Source: Oscheius onirici (lineage: Eukaryota > Nematoda > Chromadorea > Rhabditida > Rhabditidae). Taken from it: 64,000 nt of DNA. The notes beneath the pieces are model-generated. The model was given only the letters and a program-made list of their open reading frames with translations, searched no databases and was not told the origin of the DNA. This document shows, piece after piece, positions 59,401 through 64,000 of this stretch; the first letter of the stretch is position 1, and each line of letters starts with the position of its first letter. The position numbers and the translations under genes are program-made. Where the stretch lies: positions 6,138,001 through 6,202,000 of the forward strand of contig OW051473.1 in the NCBI GenBank assembly GCA_932521025.1, in the 5' to 3' direction.

Positions 59401-59695
59401 ATCTCGCTGCTCCAATGTTCTTCTGTGTAGGACTGGGATAGTGATCCAGAAGAACGAATGACATGGGTTTCAGAGACTGTGGCACTTCCTGAACGGAAAG
59501 TCGTCTCTCTGTCTGAATTACATGGCATTATCATGCTGAATATATCTTTGAACCAGTCGTGCAAGCGGTAGATGGACTGCTGGGCGCTGTAGCTACTCGA
59601 CGAGGTGATGGCTGCGTCGAGGTCCAATCGCCTTTGGTGTCAACGCGTAGCTCGCGCACAACGCTGCGTTGGCGCTGCGAGCTGTCGCGATCCAT
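1..59695 (-). CDS. ttn-1: Titin homologue (TTN-1-like), 5' part of gene, 42 exons in window
   Basis: Giant sarcomeric Ig/elastic protein; nematode titins act in muscle I-bands and dense bodies (family knowledge). Reconstructed exons, 5' to 3': 59695-59554, 59512-59361, 59321-59208, 59170-59032, 58992-58871, 58833-58578, 58538-58414, 58373-58238, 58010-56088, 55941-55846, 55807-55692, 55655-55348, 55309-55179, 55139-54903, 54862-54744, 54703-54537, 54494-54352, 54310-53778, 53734-53504, 53464-53300, 53260-52970, 52929-52798, 52756-52521, 52482-52354, 52315-52176, 51904-47180, 46530-46433, 45304-44876, 44821-44323, 44283-44088, 44052-43907, 43869-43769, 43733-43605, 43571-43477, 43436-43297, 43261-42610, 42572-42288, 42250-42061, 42018-41912, 41870-41697, 41655-41524, 41486-1. 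All junction phases agree. About 18,600 residues are encoded here: ~21 Ig-like domains, unique segments, a PEVK-like array and a charged 20-mer array. No kinase or FnIII domain is in the window; they would lie beyond position 1. Identity as titin is strong; individual splice sites are inferences. Confidence 0.85.
901..4596 (-). repeat. Tandem 1,848-bp higher-order duplication
   Basis: Positions 901-2748 and 2749-4596 match at a constant 1,848-bp offset. Marker variants coincide: ttcagtctt (1273/3121 units), tttttcc (2329/4177) and ggcttttagc (1771/3619). The copies diverge outside these limits. A partial third copy follows from about 4,681. 1,848 is divisible by 3, so reading frame is kept. 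Confidence 0.8.
16848..18480 (-). repeat. Tandem 600-bp higher-order repeats
   Basis: 16,861-17,460 and 17,461-18,060 match row for row at a 600-bp offset, each led by a tcctgttcgag variant unit. 18,061-18,480 is a partial third copy. Similar but less regular units (about 580-700 bp) extend back to about 12.7 kb. Confidence 0.75.
19623..19886 (-). repeat. ttn-1: 264-bp module, copy 1 (88 residues)
   Basis: Non-PEVK insert between 11-mers. The protein starts KLTISAQQQQIMETISLAAA, has a helix-like stretch (VDEAVEEATRIVIEKYEM), two beta-like stretches (DEVTLTLEFLKQ; GLEIDLVVETVDLVEA) and a basic end (PSSKKRVEKQAET). This copy alone has Ala rather than Thr at the VDEA(V) site and, like copy 7, ctacaagg. 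Confidence 0.85.
20655..20918 (-). repeat. ttn-1: 264-bp module, copy 2
   Basis: Same 88-residue module (LTISAQQQQ ... KKRVEKQAET), reading VDETVEEATRIV. It matches the family consensus and is flanked on both sides by PEVK-like 11-mers. Confidence 0.85.
22296..22559 (-). repeat. ttn-1: 264-bp module, copy 3
   Basis: Appears identical to copy 2 by eye. The PEVK stretch between copies 2 and 3 is itself related to that between copies 3 and 4, so modules and PEVK have been duplicated together. Confidence 0.85.
23772..24035 (-). repeat. ttn-1: 264-bp module, copy 4
   Basis: Differs from consensus by ctttaacc (Val-to-Lys region codon change shared with copy 8), a private gattgttctt and gttaaagtg. 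Still exactly 264 bp and in frame. Confidence 0.85.
27507..27770 (-). repeat. ttn-1: 264-bp module, copy 5
   Basis: Carries the synonymous cctcctcaacag variant shared with copies 6 and 9. It follows the longest module-free PEVK interval in this half (24,036-27,506). Confidence 0.85.
28347..28610 (-). repeat. ttn-1: 264-bp module, copy 6
   Basis: Appears identical to copy 5. The two are 840 bp apart start to start, and the PEVK just 3' and 5' also matches, so this is a recent tandem duplication. Confidence 0.85.
29907..30170 (-). repeat. ttn-1: 264-bp module, copy 7
   Basis: Consensus module with the ctacaagg variant shared only with copy 1, implying gene conversion or shuffling between distant copies. 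Confidence 0.85.
31269..31532 (-). repeat. ttn-1: 264-bp module, copy 8
   Basis: Consensus module sharing the ctttaacc change with copy 4, and followed by PEVK with the ggagccggaacc variant. Confidence 0.85.
32625..32888 (-). repeat. ttn-1: 264-bp module, copy 9
   Basis: Carries gcatgttttt (Gln-to-Met-type change in the KQAET end: KHAET), shared only with copy 10, plus cctcctcaacag shared with copies 5 and 6. Confidence 0.85.
34391..40110 (-). repeat. Large higher-order duplications in PEVK array
   Basis: The rare variant ttcatctgg followed by the same aacttcagatgg and gggcctcag units recurs at 34391, 35462, 37346 and 38747 (offsets 1,071, 1,884 and 1,401 bp, all divisible by 3). The marker ggagcatgaacc recurs within the copies. 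This implies kilobase-scale unequal exchange. Confidence 0.7.
40284..40547 (-). repeat. ttn-1: 264-bp module, copy 10 (most N-terminal)
   Basis: First module met in the protein. It shares gcatgttttt with copy 9, although 7.4 kb of module-free PEVK separates them. Exactly 264 bp. Confidence 0.85.
40751..41169 (-). repeat. Homogeneous run of identical 33-bp PEVK units
   Basis: About a dozen consecutive units appear identical at the DNA level (PAEVPAPVEEK). They sit at the N-terminal edge of the array, between more varied units. This is either the youngest expansion or a mutational hot spot. Confidence 0.75.
41524..43733 (-). CDS. ttn-1: Titin exons 33-41: Ig16 to first half of Ig21
   Basis: Exon 33 opens with a Ser/Thr/Ala linker and APVFITRIPQRLY. 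Six Ig domains follow, with core motifs VTWEKNGTLI (Ig16), ISWSIDGQPI (Ig17), VQWFRNGNDV (Ig18), VEWFENGAPA (Ig19), IKWSINNVEI (Ig20) and ITWYFNKKEV (Ig21). Nearly all carry an EDGV or DNGV turn before the F strand and a Cys there. This is an unusually uniform sub-family and probably arose by tandem duplication. Introns repeatedly fall just after the W-x-x-N/K loop, in phase 2 (after exons 34, 36, 37, 39, 41). The intron 43572-43604 is only 33 nt. Confidence 0.8.
43769..44283 (-). CDS. ttn-1: Titin exons 30-32: Ig15 and linker
   Basis: Exons 30-31 encode an Ig domain: PEFTTKLETTYDFVENSKAV, VSWYLNGNVIH, YDDGVSYLEI, GILKCEGNNSAG. Exon 32 is a short linker (VLLPAEIHLQGIPTQQ). Its 3' end is ambiguous: donor gtgaga gives a 35-nt intron and an end at 43769, while donor gtaaca gives a 50-nt intron and an end at 43784. 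Both keep phase 0 into exon 33. Confidence 0.68.
44323..46530 (-). CDS. ttn-1: Titin exons 27b, 28, 29: Ig14 and long-isoform linker
   Basis: Exon 27b (46530-46433) joins exon 26 in phase 1 when 27a is skipped. It begins VEEDIEETCVPAGAVATIKCE and ends at WLK. After a 1.1-kb intron, exon 28 (45304-44876) resumes at NGEPVSAIRGG, completing an Ig-like domain with GDAGEYGVIVEG, then an acidic linker. Exon 29 (44821-44323) has two helix/beta-type segments: EQVATKIWESVIADVYTEVILIKK and VPVEEVIVNVELKKA. The start of Ig14 resembles that of exon 27a (DI-x-E, VP-x-G, ATI-x-C), suggesting the two exons arose by duplication. The end of exon 28 is uncertain: donors at 44875 or 44860, both in phase. Confidence 0.7.
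45645..46402. mobile_element. MITE-like element with TTAA-flanked inverted repeats
   Basis: Left end TTAAAGCGAGTGTCCGGA and right end CCGGACACTCGCTTTAA are inverted copies, with TTAA at both edges (piggyBac-like target; a TA target of a mariner-like element is also possible). Length 758 bp including both TTAAs. No transposase is seen. It fills most of the intron between exons 27b and 28. Non-autonomous and AT-rich, with a poly-C tract near 45,988. Confidence 0.7.
46048..46134. repeat. Internal hairpin of the MITE
   Basis: acatttttcagctt...aagctggaaaatgt forms an outer stem and aaagttgtag...ctacaactttt an inner stem, giving an 87-bp imperfect palindrome. The arms resemble sequence near 45,7xx only weakly. 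Function unknown. Confidence 0.55.
46674..47056 (-). CDS. ttn-1: Alternative terminal exon 27a: short titin isoform
   Basis: This exon joins in phase 1 to exon 26 (acceptor ending tttag at 47057-47061). It encodes an Ig-like domain (IQEYLVPPGSTATIACEL, LVWIRDGRPL, DSGLYSVSISG) and a basic C-terminal tail (SIQSSRRKRISNVSLNK), then TGA. The last base of AATAAA is the first base of the stop codon context, so a poly(A) signal sits at the stop. No good phase-1 donor continues the frame; the only candidate, gttcca, is weak. A transcript ending here encodes about 3,796 residues and lacks both elastic arrays. Published C. elegans titin also has a short isoform (from memory), which is consistent. Confidence 0.6.
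46676..46681 (-). terminator. AATAAA poly(A) signal at stop of short isoform
   Basis: Minus-strand AATAAA overlaps the TGA stop of exon 27a, followed by AT-rich sequence with no conserved coding. It supports transcript termination between exons 27a and 27b. The close spacing leaves a very short 3' UTR. Confidence 0.5.
47180..51904 (-). CDS. ttn-1: Titin exon 26: 1.4k-residue unique region plus Ig12-Ig13
   Basis: A 4,725-nt exon (residues ~2095-3669). It starts with an acidic segment (SLEGLSDPDSTDLFEWEERK) and has heptad-like stretches (EIEELKAETDTLFAAMERAE; QQFLDTMKQIEKIARNVEHE). Two SH3-ligand-like motifs, HPKPPPRRKRT and ETPVPPLRTKK, flank a Ser/Pro/Lys-rich basic segment with KNPLKKKDKRKS. 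Further on come acidic patches and beta-rich segments such as EVLVNVELRS and NLGLIIKITEEQ. The exon ends with two Ig-like domains: SYVIKLGSTATITCEL...IDWVKGKK, and PPQTQFVMEGQP...VEWFKDKKP...DQGTYLALL. The phase-1 donor at 47,179 can pair with either of two downstream acceptors (see 46674-47056). No homologue of the unique part is recognised beyond nematode titin. Confidence 0.8.
52176..52482 (-). CDS. ttn-1: Titin exons 24-25: Ig11
   Basis: A complete canonical Ig domain (residues ~2006-2094) split by a 38-nt intron (52316-52353): FFRQLGDNQAVVGNPVQFKC, then VIWSVDGD, IVYEDGVSILKI and EGEYWCEAVNSAG. It has both disulphide cysteines, the core Trp and the D-x-G-x-Y-x-C signature. The end of exon 25 was set at the strong donor gtgagt (52171-52175 side); reading through would instead add a basic tail ending in a stop near 52018. 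Confidence 0.8.
52521..54310 (-). CDS. ttn-1: Titin exons 18-23: non-Ig unique region with helix/beta segments
   Basis: Residues ~1476-2005, with no recognised Pfam-type domain. Exon 18 begins KPADMNIRTTLAKYDK, contains IKVLVKRSDSQTSLTV, a Gln/Pro/Glu-rich linker, an SH3-ligand-like ETPVPAPRIKKAE, then an Ala/Glu-rich helix. Exons 19-23 each encode one helix-plus-beta unit, for example AEAAVNMVMETVMSLK, VTVSLVKRGDSS...LVIEYES, and VFVEVDAVCPDQSVEIMATV followed by GRAVAESLEHS. Exons 19 to 22 are all phase 0-0, so each could be skipped without changing frame. The intron at 53735-53777 is 43 nt and removes an in-frame stop. Confidence 0.72.
54352..55941 (-). CDS. ttn-1: Titin exons 10-17: Ig8-Ig10 and a helix/beta insert
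   Basis: Ig8 (exons 10-12) is canonical, with LRCQIKA, VEWSKDD and SGLYKCQASN. Ig9 (exons 12-14) has IRLVCRA, VAWKKHD and NGIYTCTVESE. Exons 14-15 hold a non-Ig insert with VEVEVTTKILAASPAP then VAEVTEIRKHE and a helix-like FKLLVKVADSVAS segment, resembling the other beta/helix segments of this protein. Ig10 (exons 16-17) contains FVEWYFGEK and AGTYYLQATN. The exon 14/15 junction requires a GC donor; other introns are conventional. Residues ~1037-1475. Confidence 0.78.
54863..54902 (-). other. GC-AG intron between exons 14 and 15
   Basis: Only the donor AAG|GCAAGT with acceptor ttttttccag keeps the frame from RKHE into EFKLLVK. The neighbouring GT (gtaatt) would break it. The donor matches the known GC-intron consensus. 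Length 40 nt. Confidence 0.6.
56088..58010 (-). CDS. ttn-1: Titin exon 9: five tandem Ig-like domains
   Basis: A 1,923-nt exon encoding residues ~396-1036. Five Ig-like repeats share the pattern W-x-x-N plus G-x-Y-x-V-x-A-x-N: APRFLTQ...IKWNVNGFEV; PTLTQQT...FQWYVNNFEV; PTMIETL...FTWLLNNFEL; PTKFIQT...FDWRINGEDY; PVIIKPL...FDWILDHEKI. Most lack the canonical disulphide pair, as is common in muscle intracellular Ig domains, and have Val or Leu in core positions. A Glu/Lys/Thr-rich linker of about 110 residues separates the first and second domains. Both ends carry clear splice signals: an upstream acceptor ending ttcag and a donor gtttgt in phase 1. Confidence 0.8.
58238..59695 (-). CDS. ttn-1: Titin exons 1-8: N-terminus and Ig-like domains 1-2
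   Basis: ATG at 59695 opens a Ser/Arg/Gln-rich tail of about 90 residues, joined by a 41-nt intron (59513-59553) that removes an in-frame TGA. Ig1 (residues ~90-183) runs from PPKFIQ through FEWFCND to GVYKCTARN. Ig2 (~217-308) has FSWFVNGKEF and GQYKVVASN but lacks the usual disulphide cysteines. Exons 7-8 (~309-395) encode a low-complexity Met/Thr/Ser/Gln-rich linker with no recognised domain. Introns are 37-44 nt except the 227-nt one after exon 8. The start was chosen because it is the first in-frame ATG after a plausible trans-splice acceptor at 59735-59737; a start further upstream cannot be excluded. Confidence 0.7.
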
Positions 59696-59734
59696 CGTTT
59701 GTTTCGTCCCACCGGGACGGAGTTTGTGATCTTT

Positions 59735-59737
59735 CTG
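59735..59737 (-). promoter_or_regulatory. Possible trans-splice acceptor of titin mRNA
   Basis: On the minus strand aattcag precedes a 39-nt untranslated stretch and the ATG at 59695. Nematode mRNAs commonly receive a spliced leader at such sites. The pyrimidine tract is poor, so this is tentative. Confidence 0.3.
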
Positions 59738-61197
59738 AATTGATCAAATATACGTTTTTTTTAAATTAGAAAGCTTCAAAAAGTAAAAAGATAAATGGTA
59801 TGGAAAAATCTCCTTGAAGATAATATGTTACTTGAGAAAAGGTAACATTTCGAAAGGAAGAAGAAAAACAAAACTCTTTTTCGAAACTCTGACCAGTTCT
59901 CGGATCACTCAGTCCACTCGGTAGTGGCTGTTGCTTAGGATTTTGTTTTACACACAGACTTGACTGAGCGACGCACGAAATCAATAGATGTGTGATGATC
60001 CGAACAAGTGTGTTCTAAACATAGTTTTGATGTTCGAATCAGAGAAATAGCCTGTGTTTTCAATATATCTGTGTAATGAGTTGATAAATGAATGAATGAG
60101 TTCTGTACCAAACATTTGGTTTTGAATTTCAAGGTAATAAGGTAAACCACAGCTGAAATGGCTATGTTTGTCTATCTATAAATTCAGCCTAGTTCAAAAC
60201 TTTTCATTAGGACAGATTAGAAAATGAACGTAATCGAGGGATAAAGAATGGAGAAATGTGGAAAAGGGTTGAATTTTTGAAAAATTAGAAAACAAAAGAA
60301 ATATGCTGCAGCAGATAAACTTGTTTATAGGAGAGGAAAAACTAATTGGATCAAATAGTTTGTCACTTGGGAGCCGGAAACAGTTGTTGGGAAACAAGCG
60401 GGGAACACCCGTCCACCCACTTACTACTGAAAAACTCGCAAACAGCTGCAATTCATCAGTGCAAAAGATTTGACTCGTTAGCAAAGGTGAGTAATGGAAG
60501 AAACCTGAGGAATGTAACAGTAGAGAAACAAAATGTCTGGGCCTGAAAGAAGAGCTTTCTGTTCAGCTTTCTGTTCAGCAGAGTCTAAAGAATAGACATA
60601 AAGTTCTTATAAGTTTTGAGACAAATTTGTAGCCCCACCAGAGCAAACAGAATATGTCATATTTGCCACTTTAAAAAATATGGGGATGGTACAATAGATG
60701 TAAAATTAGAAATACGTAGAAAAGTTTGAAGCCATGAAAAGGTAAGCCATGTGGACGAAACGGAAAAGAAAAGCAATAGGAAGGAGAACATCTGAAAACA
60801 AAAGAGGGTAATAAAGAACAAATGTGAACGAATATGTGCCGTATGGATTGAAATGTGTCTTGGTCAAACTGTCAAAGAAAATGTGTCGCCAGATCCTTAA
60901 CGTGTTGATCACCGTGTGGGCAGAACTCGATGGCTCTGGAGCGAGAAGGGGAAAGGGGCCAGCTGTCTGCGAGCTCCGCATCGCGTAGCATCTTTCCGGA
61001 GCTGGGGCCAGTTGCCCTCCGGTTAGCCACAAGTCTTTCGCGACTATTGTAATGCGAGATGTGTCTCTGCACTCCTCTGGGCAACAGCAGGGTTTAGACG
61101 CTGTAAAGCAAAGCTGGCGTAGAGAAGAGAATTGGAGTCGACCTAAGAAATAGAACATCAAGCATGATTGTAGAATAAAGGGCAGGAAAACATTTAT
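59738..61197 (-). promoter_or_regulatory. Titin upstream region
   Basis: Between the titin start and the neighbouring gene I see no conserved coding except the candidate exon above. It is AT-rich, with CAGCTG E-boxes at 60150-60155, 60443-60448 and 60960-60965; such boxes are bound by myogenic bHLH factors, but they also occur by chance. Probable muscle promoter by position only. Confidence 0.35.
60902..60991 (-). CDS. Candidate alternative first exon of titin (uncertain)
   Basis: This 90-nt ATG-initiated segment (MLRDAELADSWPLSPSRSRA... ending DQH) lies in a GC-rich island with coding-like codon use. It ends at a reasonable donor (gttaag) in phase 0, compatible with the phase-0 acceptor of exon 3. 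In the same frame the open stretch extends upstream without ATG. A ttacag acceptor lies further upstream near 61,100. It could equally be non-coding. Confidence 0.25.
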
Positions 61198-61728
61198 CTA
61201 ATACGACGGTTGGGGTGGATACGGTGCTGGGTTCTGGTAGCCGTCATCGAGACAGTAAACGGAGGAAACACGAGCATAGTCTCCACGCGAATCATCGGCG
61301 CTCCATCTAAGATACAAAATTTGCTCAAAATAATTGTACTAACTTGTTGTTTTTGCAGGTGGCCAATTTTTCGGATCCCTCACCAATGAAGAGAACTTCG
61401 CCATATTTGGTTTTGAGTGTCTGCGTTTTTGTATTGTGCTTACAACGAATAATTGCCGAACGGCATCCATGCTTGTCAGTGAAATACTTCACTTTCGGCG
61501 TGTGACAGTTTGGAGCCTCGCTGTAGTCGGGGCACCTTCTTTTGATATCAGCGCACTGGTCGCAACTTTTCTCAGGGGATTTACTATTTGAAGAGTCGTG
61601 GTCACGGTCCTTTTCATCGCGGCGTGCCTAGAATTTTTTGTTGTTAGCATGTCTTTAACATTAATGCTTACGGAGATCGCTATAATGCACAAAGCTGCAA
61701 GGATGATGAATGACTTAAAAGAAGTCAT
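61198..61728 (-). CDS. Small secreted Cys-rich protein, C6/DUF281-like
   Basis: Three exons (61728-61672, 61627-61344, 61306-61198) with 44- and 37-nt introns in matching phases encode 149 residues. An N-terminal signal peptide (MTSFKSFIILAALCIIAIS) is followed by a charged stretch and eight cysteines: SCDQC, RCP, NCH, GCR, IRC, TCKNNKW, VYC. The spacing with a GC turn, a C-x-N-x-K-W motif and a final Cys resembles the nematode-expanded C6/DUF281 secreted family (family call from memory). A Pro/Tyr-rich tail ends YPPQPSY. Function is unknown in that family. Same strand as titin, about 1.5 kb upstream, apparently independent with its own TATA box. Confidence 0.7.
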
Positions 61729-61762
61729 GATGTCTTCTATAAAACCTTCTTCGGATTATTTC

Positions 61763-61770
61763 TTATATAT
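61763..61770 (-). promoter_or_regulatory. TATA box of the Cys-rich secreted gene
   Basis: TATATAAG on the minus strand, 34 nt before the ATG at 61728. This implies transcription starting a few bases before the ATG, giving a very short leader. Confidence 0.55.
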
Positions 61771-64000
61771 GCTTCTAATCGAGAAAGTGACGACTATTCA
61801 ATAACATTAGTTGTCGCAGACAATACAAAAATGATATTAGTCAAGGAAACGAGCGGCACTTCGGCGACTGCTATCTCTCTGCCATATTGGAAAGATGAAT
61901 AACTCTTCAGTGGTTTGGGTTTAGAGATGCGTTCGGCCCCTGACACCTCGGGGAATAGCGACACTTATTTGACAATGGACACACGAACCTTCCAGCTTCC
62001 AAGATTTCTCTCTCCTGCTTCAATTAACGCAATTGTGTTCCCCCAGATCGTCTTTTTAAGAATGCGTACAGCGGCACCACTCCTTTTACACCACCTCTTA
62101 AGGTTTAAGTTTAAAAACTTCAGCCCACCCGAACCTTATCAAAATAAAACTTTGGACCTTGAAAACATCACTGTTTTGAGAGACAAAGGTGTTATTTGTG
62201 GATGCCTCAGGATTAGAGATGCGTAACATGGGTGCAGCCGGAGGAGCTTTTCCGTCTTGCCATAATTGATAAGCGAGCCGCTTGAAGCGTTCGAGAAGTA
62301 CTTTTGGGAATACGGCGGTCTCCTCGCAAAATGTCCGATAAACATTCAAAACACTACTAGCACGTGTCCAAGATGTCTTCTTTTATTATCCACGACAGCT
62401 CTCAGAGCAATCAGACCATTTGAGCCACAACTTCTTGTTTTCCAACTTGTTCGCATTGTGATAGCCATTTCCTTTAGAACATATTATTTTTAGATTTCCC
62501 TATTCTAAATTAGATTAAAATCTTTTGGCAAACGCTTTGAACTAAATTTATAGCTGCCAATTTCAATGACAAAGCACTGCGTATGGATCATGGCCTGCTT
62601 CCACTTCAAGGGCACGCCCTACACTCACCTCTTCTTAGTTATAGACTCATATTCCTTTTTGATTGTAATTTGTCAGCCTCTAAACGCTCCAATCTTTCAC
62701 GGCATGACATCTGGCCAAAAGCAATTCTGCTATGTGCTCACTCTCGCGGCGTTCCCACCTTCTTCTAGCATTAGCCATCATAAGAGGCTCGCAATTTTTC
62801 TCTAGCGTTCGTTTTCCCATTCTGATACAAATTAAGAAGTGATAGTTTAAATTTTAGAGAAACTTGTCCTCCTCTGTCTAACGTTGTCGTAGACTTGAAC
62901 ACTGACTAAGTATGGGTCAGCATTGAGCATACAAGTTGATTACACGAAAAGACAACAATTTGGGAATCATCAGCGTCGTCGTGTCCTCCATTTCCCTGGA
63001 CGTCGACTGACCTTCTCAGTTGATTTTCTCTGCATCTCCTTATTTCGCATGCTGTTTTGACCAGCTCACTGCGTGGTATCCCCGAGTGGATCTCTTATCC
63101 GCACACAACCTCAATTAAGAAGAAGCGGTTGTCGTGAAGTTTCGAGAACTGCTTTTTTTGCTTCAACCATCAGTTCAGGCTTTCTGTTGATTATATTTGG
63201 AATGCTTGTCCGTAATGAGTTTAGATAACTTTCTGCAGCCATCCCTTTTAAGGTTCAATTTGTATGGCAAATAGAGATTAATATAGATATATCTGTTACT
63301 GTCGTGAAGTTTTAACAGCTGTAAGCGTTGCGCGGCCTTGCCGACGACTGCTTGCTAACGAAGTCAGCTCTTCGGCGCTCTCCTCTCTTCTTCTCTATCG
63401 ACCACTGCCGGTTTACGAAATGTGAACAAAACATTTCAATGTTGCCAACATAGAAAAAACTCCATTTTTATCCTAAAACCAGCTAGCAACTCTTTTACAA
63501 CTTATTAGAATGTGCAAATGCGCACTTTGTTCCCACCTACACCCCTGAGATCTCGACTTCATCGGTAGTGAGAGCAAAATGGTAATCAGTCATTCCCAAA
63601 TCTCACAGGAAGAGAGCAGAACGATTAGTATGTTGTCAGACACTCGGAACCAGTCACTTTTTTCTCGTACCCAGTTTTTGAAGGTTGCAGCGCGGCACTT
63701 TGAAGACAACTTGGCCAACTGCCCCATATTTTAGCGTCGTTAGATTCAGATCTTTGGATGGATGATGTTAAATTACACTAAACTAGAGAATTAAAAATAT
63801 TCTTCTGCGCCTAAAGAACGTACTCCAGTTCCACGACCAGAAGAAGAAAATGCAATATTGAGATGAGCCGCCAGAAATTTGAGCGTGGCTCGATTTACAT
63901 CTCCTTAATTGCTCTTCTGAACATTATCGCTCCCAAAGTTTTCAATCCTATAATGTTGGCAGTTTCCTTGTTTTCGTCTTAAGGACGGCATAGCGTGTCT
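61771..64000. other. No supported gene
   Basis: Open frames here are short (under about 105 codons), lack consistent splice signals and match no family I recognise. A minus-strand stretch at 62,222-62,349 (VYRTFCEETAVFPKVLLERF) looks protein-like but cannot be extended with confidence. The Cys-rich gene's promoter occupies the low end. A GC-richer, CT-rich patch at 63,330-63,410 could be a promoter of a gene outside the window. Confidence 0.5.

Noticed and set aside
60706-61161. Minus-strand ORF of 151 codons with hydrophobic C-terminus
   Set aside because: No suitable ATG at the start, overlaps another open frame, composition typical of AT-rich non-coding DNA in its second half; no family match.
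62098-62349. Minus-strand protein-like stretch (VYRTFCEETAVFPKVLLERF)
   Set aside because: Possible gene fragment or transposon relic, but cannot be extended by splicing and lacks a clear start; kept only as a remark.

Overview
The window reads as nematode nuclear DNA, most likely Caenorhabditis or a close rhabditid. Introns are mostly 33-60 nt with T-rich 3' sites ending in cag, and the main gene has the architecture of the nematode titin TTN-1. It is not bacterial: almost every long open frame in the first 41 kb is a by-product of in-frame repeats on the minus strand.

One gene fills positions 1-59,695 on the minus strand: the 5' part of a titin/ttn-1 homologue. I reconstructed 42 exons by matching splice sites and phases. 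Exons 1-41 (59,695 down to 41,524) encode about 4,790 residues: about 21 Ig-like domains, non-Ig helix/beta segments and a 1.4k-residue unique region with coiled-coil-like and SH3-ligand-like stretches. Exon 42 (41,486 down to 1, still open at the window edge) is one uninterrupted exon of at least 41.5 kb (about 13,800 codons). From N to C it encodes (a) the end of the last Ig domain, (b) about 7,500 residues of PEVK-like 11-mers (PAEVPAPVEEK), interrupted ten times by an 88-residue module of exactly 264 bp each, and (c) more than 6,240 residues of a Lys/Glu/Asp 20-mer array (KAEKDKSEKDKLEKEKADKL plus an 8-residue sub-unit). The window already encodes about 18,600 residues, with the rest of the protein lying beyond its left edge.

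An alternative terminal exon at 46,674-47,056, whose stop codon overlaps an AATAAA, would give a short isoform (about 3,796 aa) lacking both elastic arrays. Skipping it joins the long isoform across an intron that carries a TTAA-flanked MITE-like element (45,645-46,402).

Upstream of the titin start are a probable promoter region and a low-confidence alternative first exon (60,902-60,991). Then comes a three-exon, same-strand gene for a small secreted Cys-rich protein (61,198-61,728) with a TATA box. From about 61,770 to 64,000 I see no gene I can support. No tRNA, rRNA or CRISPR was found.

The most unusual content is the giant exon: a PEVK-like spring punctuated by homogenised 88-residue modules and fused in frame to a vast charged-helix array. 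All exon boundaries were inferred by eye from sequence and need transcript support.
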